A DNA stretch of 64,000 nucleotides from Gnetum montanum (lineage: Eukaryota > Streptophyta > Gnetopsida > Gnetales > Gnetaceae). The position numbers and the translations under genes were made by a program. The notes below the pieces were generated by a model. The model did no database searches. It saw only the letters and a list, made by a program, of their open reading frames with translations, and had not been told where the DNA came from. Positions 10,641-20,585 of this stretch are shown one piece after another (position 1 is the stretch's first letter; each line of letters starts with the position of its first letter). The stretch is taken from positions 8,599-72,598 of the forward strand of contig MNCI01033500.1 of assembly GCA_015680685.1 (NCBI GenBank), given 5' to 3'.

Positions 10641-13393
10641 AATTGCCATTTTTGACTCTCCCAAGCCTAGATATAGATGCTAGATGATTTTTTTCACTTG
10701 GGGAATGAGGTTTTGGTCATTTTTGAAGCATTTTTCAGCCCCAAAAGCATGAAACATATGAGATTGCCCCTTTATGGATTACAACCTTCACATTTACAAT
10801 AAAATATTACCTCAGGTTTCATGGGATGAGATTACAAAGGTTTCAACATGCAAATTCCATGGTGTTTCAAAAGAAAATGTGAATCCATTTACTGCATCTT
10901 TAACTAATCCTTAAAGATAATAATTGTAGCATGTGAGAGGTAAAAGTAAAAAAGAATTCATTCAATAAATTGAGTAAGGAAAATAAATTATATGTATTAT
11001 TTTAAGGATTTTGGATCTAAGCATTAGGTAGCTAAATGATCATGAATAGGGGTTTTTTTATAGTGAAAGAGTTATTGGTAAACAACTAAACAAAAAAAAC
11101 ATTAAATATTAATAAGCCTAAACATAAAGTAAATAATATTAAATGGCTAGGAATATCTAATAAATTTCCATCACCACTGAAACCCTAAAGTTATGGAAGG
11201 ATCATACCTAAACTTTGTTTCAAAGTGCTAAAATTTGGATGTGTGCCTTTTGTGCATAAAAATACTTTATTCAAATTCAAATTCAAATAAAATAAAATAA
11301 AATAAGTATAAAGAACTTATTTAATATTTTTTATAGTTTGTACCAAGGTTGGCTACCAACACTACATATTCTTTTTTTACCATATTTCAAGATGAGAAGC
11401 CAACTATCTTCTACTATTTTCCACCTTCAATACCTCATTATTAAAGATAACATAACATGGACTTTACTACTATAGATAATAAAAGACTGATTAACATCTC
11501 AAGGTTATTTTAAAATCAACCAATCAACACCCTCTATGCTAGCTTCGTGAATGAAATTGAAAACTCACTAGTAAGTTTTCTAAAATAACCAAACATGAGC
11601 AACCAAATAGCAAAGAAGTTTAGGACCATGGATGGTGGTAAAGTGCATGAATCAAATGCCAAATTATTCATACATTAAGAAAATATAAGTCTTCTATTTT
11701 GCCAAATAGCCTATAAATCCAAAGTATTATATGTTGGAAAATAGTTGCTACTAAGTGAAATACTAAAACTATAAAATGATTAAACAAAAGTAATTACTCA
11801 AAAAATAAATTTCAAATTTTTAAATAATATAATGAAACTGCAAAATGGCTAAAAGATAGAATTTAAGTGTCTAAGTATTAATCTAAGAAGCTAGAATCCT
11901 AAAAATATAATTAGTTACTATTTCAAAGTTTTAGTCATGCTAGGAAGTCATAGAAGCTATCTTTTTGGTTATTTTCATAATTTTTAAGATTAGATATAGG
12001 TGGGATTACTTTACAAAAGTTGTCATATTTTTCCAAGGCTATTTTCTAACATCATAATAATTTCTCATTGCTTCCATCACAACATTGCAATAAAGTTGCA
12101 ACACTCTAATGAAGGTGCCTCAAATTACATGTTGTCAAGTCGAGAAACTTCATCTTCTATGCCATCAAAGTCTAGAGTTATCTCAAGCCTCAAAAAGAAG
12201 AACTACCATAGAAAACCTTAGGTCTATATTCTAGAAATTTAGCAAAGGAAAAATAGAATTAAAAGGAATCTAGACGGAGTAAAATTTGAGATGACATCCA
12301 TTCTTGTTTTAAAAATATAATAATTTTAAATTATAGAAATATGCATTAATAGATAAGATTTGGTAGAGAAAAGTCCTAAAACATTTCATCAAAAATTACT
12401 AAACAAAGAAAACCAAACTAAATTAAATTGCACATAATTAAATATTCTAAAAATCCAAAAGAAGAGCATTGTAATAAATTTTCCTACTTTATTAGAAATG
12501 CTAATTCAAAAAATATTTATGTAGCTAATATATTTTAAGCATTTTTTTCAAATCCTCATAAAGTTATAATCTCCTAAAATCAGCTTTGAACCTTGGGTAG
12601 AGGTAGAGTTCATAGATGAAATCTATGAAAGATCTCAAATAAAACTTGAAATGGAAACACTTATATTAAAGTAACTACATTGACTTGCATAAGGTTTCTC
12701 TCCTATTTGGAAAGCTTTTTTTCCATTGAATCTATCTCCTAGATATTATTGAAGTAAATAGATAATTTCTAATGAAAGGGTTGCCAGACATTTATACTTA
12801 AAAGGACATGATAGGGTTAAACTAATTAGATGATCTCTCATGAAAAACTAAAAATAAAAGAAAATATAATTATCCTAAAATTATAATATTAAAATTAATA
12901 TTATTTCTAAAAATAAGCTATATATCAATGTTGGTCTAATGGATACCTTAGGTACTATTAAATAGCTATATCAACTCCAAAAGTTAATTAAAGTTTCAAG
13001 ATCTAAAACTAACATCATAAACCAAAATCATATGTCATTTAGGAACATAAAAAATTTTAGTAAATCACATGTAGTAGCTAAAGAGAGTCAGATAGAAAAC
13101 AAAAAACCTTGTAGAAAAAAAAAAGAGACTATAAAGAAAAAAAATGCTAAATTAAATCACAAAAATGACCAACTTCGGAGCATGAAGTATTTTTAGAAAA
13201 TTTCATCCCTCATTAGTATGCTTTAGAAGAATGTTGGATATGTGCCAAAATAAGGATGGTAGCATAATATTTATAGGAAGAAAGTAGTCATTTATAAAAA
13301 AAATAGCAAGTTGGCACATGTTTGAAGTTTTTTTAAAAAACTCAACCTTCACTTTTTTAGGTTTGCAAGGATGGATCATTAGTTTGATAATTA
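10641..13393. other. AT-rich stretch without recognised features
   Basis: About 2.75 kb at very high A+T with short poly-A and poly-T runs. I see no coding frame, LTR end, tRNA or tandem array. The only open frames, such as 12,000-12,221, look like chance. It is probably old decayed repeat DNA and is the flank into which element B inserted. Confidence 0.6.
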
Positions 13394-13398
13394 GAGTT

Positions 13399-14267
13399 TG
13401 ATGAATTATGTTTTACATGAGCCTTGATATTGGGTATCCAATATTGGAGTGGCCACAATATCAGGTACATGATATCATGGCCTAAGATGTGATATTAGAT
13501 ATGCGATATCACAGGGTATTCCTGGGGCTATAAATATAGCCCTTGGGCACACGATTTCGGGGGAGTTTTTCAATTAAGTAGCGAAATTCTTGCAATTTGT
13601 TCATTCAAAAGTTAGAATATTTTCCAAGTGTTTGCAGTAGGAGGTCTAAGTGTAATTGGATCTTTATTCAAGCATTGATGTACTTGAACACACCATTGTG
13701 TTGGCAATACAGATAAGCTCTTTGATTCATCCTTGTAGCACTTGAGACTTTCTTTCTTTATGCATTTATACACTGTGATTTTATATAGTTCACATTTAAC
13801 GTTATTCATTTAGTAATTAATTTTGATTAATTAAGAAATTAATTAAAATACACAAGCATGACCCCTTTGAACATACATGTGACACCTGGCAGCTTAAAAA
13901 TAGTTACTGTTTGACAACCTGGTAGTATTTACATGAAGTTCAAGATGTGTCTAGGAAGTGGGGATAGCTACTTGTGTTAGGCTAAATTAGAAAATAGTCC
14001 ACTTAGCATTTAATTACTCTCACTTTCATTATTGTTTTAGGTAATCAAATTGATAAAACATAAAATGATAAAAATCTTATGCCTCAGTCACACTTAACCA
14101 TGCACTTGCATTTCACAAGTGAGATTGGGAAGACAACGAATATATAACATGAACTCATCATTTAGCTCTAGCATACTTGGTAATTAAAGTTTGTGAAATT
14201 TGACTAGATCACATGCGAATGCCTATGATTCATATGGTTGGATGTAGGGGTACCTCATCACTCATCT
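13399..14267 (+). mobile_element. Element B 5' LTR, 869 bp
   Basis: It matches 19,499-20,244 closely, by eye roughly nineteen bases in twenty over the first 250 shared positions. It starts TGATGA and ends just before the primer site. A TATA box (TATAAATA) lies at 13,529-13,536. Upstream of it are several GATATC/GATATT dyads (13,430-13,510). The plus-strand sequence after the TATA box includes a block with repeated LTR landmarks such as CAAGTGAGATTGGGAAGACAA, shared by both copies. Confidence 0.9.
13529..13536 (+). promoter_or_regulatory. TATA box of element B 5' LTR
   Basis: TATAAATA, embedded in a short dyad (GGGCTATAAATATAGCCC), gives the expected U3 promoter about 130 bp into the LTR. The 3' LTR keeps it at 19,506-19,513. 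The related young LTR at the window end has the same octamer at 63,637-63,644. Confidence 0.7.
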
Positions 14268-14268
14268 T

Positions 14269-14286
14269 TGGCGCCATTGTTGGGGA
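14269..14286 (+). other. Element B primer-binding site, tRNA-Asp type
   Basis: TGGCGCCATTGTTGGGGA differs at two positions from TGGCGCCGTTGCCGGGGA, the complement of the plant tRNA-Asp 3' end. Both differences are G-to-A or C-to-T. One base separates it from the LTR end. This primer is typical of Athila-like elements. Confidence 0.85.
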
Positions 14287-14430
14287 CTTTAGTTCTACGT
14301 GCGCTATCTAAACTTAGTGAAACTTAGTAACCTTGTTGTTCAAACCCTAAGGTCAAATCTTACAAAAAAAATATTATTATAACTAAATTAAATCTTAACC
14401 ACATACTACATATAGATTCATTGATATAAA

Positions 14431-14889
14431 ATGTCTTTTTCTCATAAGAGCCTATCTTTACCTAGGATAGACCAAGTGCCTCAACAATACCAGGTGGTAT
14501 ATGCTCATCTCGATGAGTATGTATGAGACTTCACCTTCATCTTACATCAAGATGAAATGATATAGTGGCACGGCATGAAAGGAAACATTGTGTTGTCACC
14601 AGATCAATCTATTCTATCTATGCTCTAGCTAATGCTTGCACAACATGGACTTCAACATCTTCATAGGGAGTATGAGATGCAAGATCCCGATTCAAGAAAT
14701 TACCATCCCATTGAAGCACAAAGGTTAAGGGATCATCAGTTGAAGCAAAAACATGAGATTTTAAAGAGCAAGGGGTCAAACACTTTTTTACCTCCACTTG
14801 GTCCATTGGATGGAGGTGAACACTTCTCTAGGGACTTTTTCTTTGGTGACACTCCTCTCTTTGACTTTGGTCAAGGGGCCCTAAACTAG
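14431..14889 (+). pseudogene. Element B gag, N-terminal region
   Basis: The reading frame opens at ATG 14,431 (MSFSHKSLSLPRIDQ) and continues with stops at CGA- or CAG-like positions to a hydrophilic segment, then FLPPLGPLDGGEHFSRDFFF and a stop near 14,887. No domain is recognisable in this part. It is assigned to Gag because it follows the primer site and precedes the Gag core. A low-complexity segment with ATCATGGTCATGAT and TCATCATCATC motifs follows (14,990-15,190). Confidence 0.5.
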
Positions 14890-15299
14890 AACGTGCAATC
14901 CAAAATTCATAATTTTGGTTTTGGTTGGAATAGATCCAATGAAAAAAATGGATTTGGAGGAGAAAGTCATAACAAGGGGACAAGTGGAAGTCATGATCGC
15001 GATCATGGTCATGATTATTGAAGAGAAGGTAGTAGGCATCATCACAATGCAAGCCCTCCTTCTTCTTCCCCTTTGTCATCATCATCTTCTTCATCTGGCT
15101 TAGATCATGGCCACAGAGGGCATGACCATGATGAAGGTGATCAACAGGATTGAAACAATAGAAGGGATCATTGGGACAGTCATGATTAGAGGCATGGGTG
15201 ATCCAGAAGATCCACTGCCATGAAAGAAGGATTAGTAGAAAATATCGTAGGCACCGTTAGTATGGCCTTGATGAAATTTTACTTGCCACTTAGAGCATG

Positions 15300-15660
15300 T
15301 TAAACATTATAGAGACTGTGAGGATTCCAACAAGGCATGTAAAGTATAGCAAAATAAAGAGGGTATAACACTAATCTGCAAAATCATCTCCAAACCTTCT
15401 AGGATGCATGTGCCTTGCAGAATATTGAGAATGTTTGGAAAAAGTTGAAATTATTTCCAAGGACACTCATTAAGGAAGTAGAAACTTGGTATTTGTCCTT
15501 GGAATTGGAATCAATCAAGTGGTGGATTACGATGTTAGAATTTTTTAATGACAAATATCAAATGTACTCCCAAGTGNCAAGTGTCCAACCTAAGGAAGCA
15601 GATCCAAGGGTGGAAACAAGGAAACCATGAGCCCTTGGAAGCTACTATTGGTTGATACTA
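15300..15660 (+). pseudogene. Element B Gag core domain
   Basis: The open frame 15,415-15,630 reads KLKLFPRTLIKEVETWYLSL, then a W-W segment and FFNDKYQMYSQV. This matches the Retrotrans_gag pattern F-P-x-S-L-x-x-x-A-x-x-W-Y-x-x-L, then F-x-x-x-F/Y. It encodes the capsid-like Gag core. A single N at 15,577 sits between two copies of CAAGTG, so the reading frame there is unreliable. Sequence from 15,660 to 16,080 is decayed Gag linker with stops. Confidence 0.75.
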
Positions 15661-16105
15661 ATCTTTATTACATAAGTGTCCTAGCCATGGATATTCTCAG
15701 CTTGATCAACTCTACCATATTATAGATGGGCTATGATTTGAAACAAGGAAAACCCTTGGCATCTATGCTCAAGGGATACTAACAGAGTTAAGTGCTTGTT
15801 GGATCCAAAAGTTAATTGAGTAGGTAGCCAGGGAGGAGGGAGAATTGAGAAAGTGAGAAAGTGTATAGGAATACAATAGGGACCCTTCCATTCGCAAAAT
15901 GGGGGTTTGATTTTGTGACAGTGATGATGAGTCAACAAGAGATGAGGTGGCTAATTAGAAAACCTTGCCACTATAGAAATTTTAGTCCAGAATTATGACT
16001 AAGGTTGATCAATTATGGGACTCCATGGATAATAAGTTTCAAGATGTTTTAAAAATTGCTAAAGCGTCCAAGGAATAAAGTGGTGAGCATGAGCATTGGA
16101 GATGT

Positions 16106-16357
16106 ATGGAAGTTGAATATGCCATATCCAAGGGTAAGGGTACGATGGCTATGATACAGACTGTTGTAGATAATGAATCAGATGATAATGATGGGTGTCA
16201 TGTCTGCCAATATGAACATTCCAAGGGATTCTATCCAATTGTGTCACACTTTCAAGAATCTGGGATGTATACCTTACATTCACAACTTGCACAAAGGCAA
16301 ACATCGAAAAGATTGCCTTATCCACAAGGCAACTCTCAACAGTTCCACCAACTATAG
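16106..16357 (+). pseudogene. Element B Gag C-terminus with degenerate zinc knuckle
   Basis: An open frame with an acidic run (NESDDNDG) followed by CHVCQYEHSKGFYP. This is the C-x2-C-x3-H-x4-C nucleic-acid-binding knuckle with the last Cys changed to Tyr (TGT to TAT) and the Gly missing. It is followed by a Gln/Pro/Tyr-rich segment continuing to about 16,700 (PYQKPNPYGYYVQQPSSSW). The 120-codon minus-strand frame at 16,149-16,511 is its shadow. Confidence 0.65.
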
Positions 16358-16910
16358 CAGTATTATCTAAGTGGAAGTCCACTACAACCTTATGAATTGT
16401 ACCAGTAGTGGTAGTAACCACAATTATGGGTGTTGGCACCACCAAGACAACAGTACCCCTACCAAAAACCAAATCCCTATGGTTATTATGTTCAACAACC
16501 TTCATCTTCATGGAACTCTTCTGGTCATGTTGCTACTTACCTACCTCACGACTACCCTCCTAAAGTTTACCAACCACCATATGAAAGAAGGGAAGCCACC
16601 TATATCCTCATGCTCCTCCTATTCCTACACCTACTCCTCCTGTTCCTACGTAGCTACCACCTACTCCATCCATGCAGGGTGAATTGCCTACCCAACCACA
16701 ATAAAGAAATGCTACAAGGGTAGTTAATCTACAACCAGTTAGCTAACCAAGTGGGTCGGAACCACGATCAATGAAAAAATCCTTCTTCCAACCTCATAGT
16801 TCACCAAAGCCCTCAAACACACCAGTTGTTGGTGGTCCTACCCTCCACCTTCCTGTGCATCACCTATATTTGATTCCCCTTCAAACCAAAATCCCTCTTG
16901 AATACATACC

Positions 16911-17417
16911 ATGATGTTGACCTATGTTGTATCTGATTGGATTCGAGTTGGTAACCTACCTAGGAAGTTAGAAGATCTTGAAAGTTTCTTAGTATATTTA
17001 AAAATTTTTGGGAATAAGCCTTGTAAAGCTCTTCTTAACTATGGTTCCTATGTTAATCTGATCTCACATGAGATGTACACTACGTGGAACCTTCCTCCTT
17101 TTCAGAAGAGCAACATCAGGGTGGAGTTGGTAGAGTAGTCCATCACTGTTCCATTGGGGCTGGTAGAAGACATTGTAACCACCATTTGTGGGTGGTCATA
17201 TCTTGCCAACTTCCTAGTAATTAAGATGGAGAACTACAAGGGGGACTTCCTAATTATTATGGAAAGGACTTGGTTAAGCACTATTGATGCCAAAATGGGC
17301 ATTAGAAATCCTTCCTTAGAGATATCCAAAGAAAATGAGATTGGGAAGATTGAGAACAAGAGGGTTCCATGTATTGCATATAGTGATTCAGGGTGCCATT
17401 GTGTGCAAAAGCTATGA
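16911..17417 (+). pseudogene. Element B retropepsin with catalytic Asp changed to Asn
   Basis: Two open frames, 16,911-17,138 and 17,154-17,417, are separated by one stop. The active-site segment KALLNYGSYVNLISHEMY corresponds to the family's ALLDxGSxVNLI, and the catalytic Asp codon (GAT/GAC) is AAC at 17,037-17,039. Further on FLIIMERTWLSTIDAKMGI corresponds to (I)LGRPFLxTxxA. The enzyme would have cut the Gag-Pol polyprotein. The substitution is a G-to-A transition and abolishes activity. Confidence 0.8.
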
Positions 17418-17929
17418 TAAATGAAGTGAACATTTATCTCTACATGCAAGCAGTGTTCATCAAAAGCTAAAATCCAAAGATGTCTATATGTGGTATCATA
17501 GAACAAGAAGGTACCCAATGGCTGATAGTTGATTCTAACAGCAATACATTGTGCATGAAACCTACTGAGGGCCTAACATGTGATTATGTTGCAAGTATGG
17601 ATGAACTCAAGCAAGTTCATCACTAGCTCTTTGAGGGAGAAAATGATTATATCAATTGAGGAGAGTTGGAGATTCTTGAGAATTTCAAACAAGAGCCCGT
17701 TAAATTAAAGACACTACCGATTAGAATGGAGTATGTGTTCTTAAAAAATCGAAAGCTAGTCATTATTAATGACAAACTTGCTATAGGACAAAAGAACATG
17801 TTGATGAATGTTGTGGAAAAATGGTCAACAAGCTTTGCTTGATCATATTCTAAGCTCATAGGAATAGATCTAAGAATATGCTAGCACTGGATATACATTG
17901 ACCCTAGTGTTAAGTTGAAATGGTAAACA

Positions 17930-18720
17930 CAGTGGTGATTGAATCCCAAATTAAAGCAAATTGTCAAAGAGGATATCGAGCAACTCCTCAAGGTAGGATT
18001 CATCTATCCTATTGTAGATAGTGGGTGGGTTATTCCACTCATGATTGTGCCTAAGAAATAAGGAAAATGGAAGGTCTACATCAACTTCTGGTTGCTCAAC
18101 ATGACAACTTTCAAAGATCATTTTCCATTGCCCTTTGTTGACTAAGTGTTAGACACCATTTTTCTAGGCACAACTACTATAGCTTTCTGGATGGTTATAA
18201 TGGCTATGACCAAATCCAAATCACACCAGAGGACTAGGTGAAGATGACTTCCATAAGTCCTAAGGGTACTTTCACTTACTGTTAAATTCCATTCGGTCTA
18301 TGTAATGTCCAAGCTACATTTCAATAATTAGTCCTTAGAATTTTTGAACAACAAATTGGTAGTAGGGTAGAAGTCTTCATGGATGAATTTTCTACCTATG
18401 GAGCTATGTTAAAGCAAGCCCTAGACTATCTTGAGTAGGTGTTGAGGAGATGTGTTGAAACAAACCTTTGGCTCAATTGGCAAAAGAGCCATCTTATGGT
18501 CCAGAAAGGCATAGTCATGGGTTATCATATCTCAAAAGTAGGAATCAACGTGGACCCTAAAAAGAGAAGGGTCATCCAAGGAATAACTTGTCAACCAAAA
18601 ATAGTTAAAGAAGTGTGGTCATTCCTTAGTCATATTGTCTACCACCGACACTTCATCAAGAACTTTTTCAAAATTGCCAAGCCATTAGTTGAATTAACAA
18701 AGAAAGATGCACCATTTGTC
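17930..18720 (+). pseudogene. Element B reverse transcriptase, Ty3/gypsy type
   Basis: The family order is visible: LNPKLKQIVKEDIEQLLKVG, then VIPLMIVPKK-stop-GKWKVYINFWLLN (the WRVCVDYRxLN block), FLDGYNGYDQI, FTYC-stop-IPFGLCNVQATFQ, and the catalytic box FMDEFSTYG at about 18,376-18,400. The second Asp of the FMDD box is Glu. Downstream is GYHISKVGINVDPKK, then the thumb/connection segment (HRHFIKNFFKIAKPL). One frameshift near 18,170 and several stops occur. It copied element RNA into DNA and is now inactive. Confidence 0.88.
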
Positions 18721-19190
18721 TAGACTCTTGCATGTGAAATAGTATTTCAACAACTAAAGCAAAAGCTTATTTAGACCCTGATTCTACAAGCACCTGATTG
18801 GTCCAAGCCAGTTCATGTGATGACTTATACATCAAATTATACTTTGGGGGTAGTGCTTACATAGATGGATGATCAAAGATGTCCATGTTACATTCATTGC
18901 ACAAGCCAGAGTATCGTAGGTGCATAGCTGAACTACACCAATATGAAAAAAGAGTTGATGGTGGTGGTGTTTGACTTAGAAAAGTTTAGGCACTATGTGC
19001 TTGGTTATAAAGTGTTCATGCACATAGATCATAGTGCCATTAAATTTTTAATGAATAAACCAACAGTGATCCCTTGTGTCATACGGTGGCTCATGATTTT
19101 GTAAGAGTTTGATCTCACAATGGTAGATCAAAAGGGTGTGGAAAATGTGATCATCGACCACTTATCATGGGTAAGATGAGACAATAAGGA
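18721..19190 (+). pseudogene. Element B RNase H domain
   Basis: It reads HVMTYTSNYTLGVVLT (family CDASDYAxGAVL, the first catalytic Asp replaced), then NYTNMKKELMVVVFDLEKFRHYVLG, where the Glu of the ELL motif is kept. Next come IDHSAIKFLMNKP and GVENVIIDHLSWV, the usual end ENxVADHLSR. Stops interrupt it. It follows RT without a gap, as in Ty3/gypsy pol. Confidence 0.82.
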
Positions 19191-19500
19191 GAAAGAGAGC
19201 CCCTTATTTGATTAATTTCGTGATGAATATCTCTTTGCAAGGGCTATTAATGCACAAATTCCCAATGAACCAAGATGATATGATGTCATTCCTACTTATC
19301 TACTCAAGTAAGAACTGCTACAAGGGCTAGAAACCTAGAAGAAACAATAGTTTCTTTACTAGATTAATAATTTCATAAAAATCAATAAGAACCTTTATAA
19401 ATTATGTCCTGATGGCTTGGTAGGCTGGTGTGTCCCTGACACAGATCAACTGCATGTTCTCCAGGATGCTCATGAAGGCCCTTGTGGGGGCCATTATGCT
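19191..19500 (+). pseudogene. Element B integrase, zinc-finger start only
   Basis: After RNase H the frame continues to NLYKLCPDGLVGWCVPD and LQDAHEGPCGGHYA, which is the H-x-x-x-x-x-GGH half of the integrase HHCC zinc finger. The sequence then passes directly into the LTR at CTGGG (19,499-19,503). The two Cys of the finger, the DDE catalytic core and the C-terminus are absent. The break is a deletion, not point decay. Confidence 0.85.
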
Positions 19501-20244
19501 GGGCTTATAAATATAGCCCTTGGGCACATGATTCAGGGGGAGTTTTTCAATTAAGTAGCGAAATTATTGAAATTTTTTCATTCAATAGTTAGAATATTTT
19601 CCAAGTTTTTGTAGTAGGAGGTCTAAGTGTAATTGGATCTTTATTCAAGCATTGACGTACTTGAACATACCATTGTGTTGGCAATACAGATAAGCTCTTT
19701 GATTCATCCTTGCAGCACTTGAGACTTTCTTTCTTTATGCATTTATACACTATGATTTTATATAGTTCAAATTTAATGTTATTCATTTATTAATTAATTT
19801 TGATTAATTAAAAAATTAATTAAAATACACAAGCATGACCCCTTTGAACATACATGTGACACTTGGTAGCTTAGAAACGGTTAGCATTTGACAACCCAAT
19901 AATGTTTACATGAAGTTTAGGATGTGTCTAGGAAGTGGGGATGGTTGCTTGTGTTAAGCTATATTAGAAAATAGTTCACTTAGAATTTAATTACTCTCAC
20001 TTTAATTATTGGTTTAGGTGATCAAATTGATAAAACATAAAATGATAAAAATCTTATGCCTTAGTCACACTTAACCTTACACTTGCATTTCACAAGTGAG
20101 ACTGGGAAGACAACGAATGGACAACATGAACTCATCATTTAGCTCTAGTGTACTTGGCAATTAAAGTTTGTAGAATTTGATCGGATCACATGTGAATTCT
20201 TGTGATTCATATGATTGGGCATAGGGGTACCTCACTGCTCATCA
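19499..20244 (+). mobile_element. Element B 3' LTR, truncated at its 5' end
   Basis: It matches the 5' LTR from 13,523 to 14,267 but lacks its first ~125 bp. It retains the TATA box (19,506-19,513) and ends ATCA at 20,244. Sequence beyond 20,250 is unrelated to the internal region of B, which confirms the end. Confidence 0.88.
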
Positions 20245-20249
20245 AAGTT

Positions 20250-20585
20250 GAATCTAATGATCAAAGCTAAATCTTCTATGATCATGAACATATTTAATTT
20301 AAAATAATTTCTTCAACAAACAATAGATTTGGGAATGACATTCACTAAATGTGGATCTTCTTATTAAAGCTACAGGAATTTATGATTTAGAATTGCCTTC
20401 ATGTTTACGAATTTAGTGAAAGCACTAAAATCCATTTTGAAAATGAGATGGATGCAACACTATCCTTCTTAAACCTTAGTTTGAAGAGAATTACGTTAGG
20501 TAAAACACCTAGCAAATAATTGATCATGGTAAGGAAGGAATATAACAAATGAAGTATGTAGTAAAAGAATGAAAAAGTAATCTAG
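20250..20585. other. Spacer between elements B and D
   Basis: About 336 bp of AT-rich sequence. No coding frame, repeat or element end is recognised in it. Confidence 0.5.

Larger units (their letters stand above)
13399..20244 (+). mobile_element. Element B: Athila-like Ty3/gypsy retrotransposon, internally deleted
   Basis: The order is LTR, tRNA-Asp primer site, gag, protease, reverse transcriptase, RNase H, start of integrase, truncated LTR. The boundaries are supported by TGATGA at 13,399, ATCA at 20,244, and flanking 5-mers GAGTT (13,394-13,398) and AAGTT (20,245-20,249), which differ by one G/A transition. RT motifs (FMDEFSTYG, family FMDDFSVYG) and the tRNA-Asp site point to the Athila lineage. 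Athila elements normally continue with a full integrase and sometimes an envelope-like ORF. Here everything after the integrase zinc finger and about the first 125 bp of the 3' LTR are missing. It is non-functional, with many stops. Confidence 0.88.

Noticed and set aside
16149-16511. 120-codon minus-strand frame
   Set aside because: Shadow of element B Gag C-terminus; low-complexity Val/Thr runs come from the reverse of Asn/His codons.
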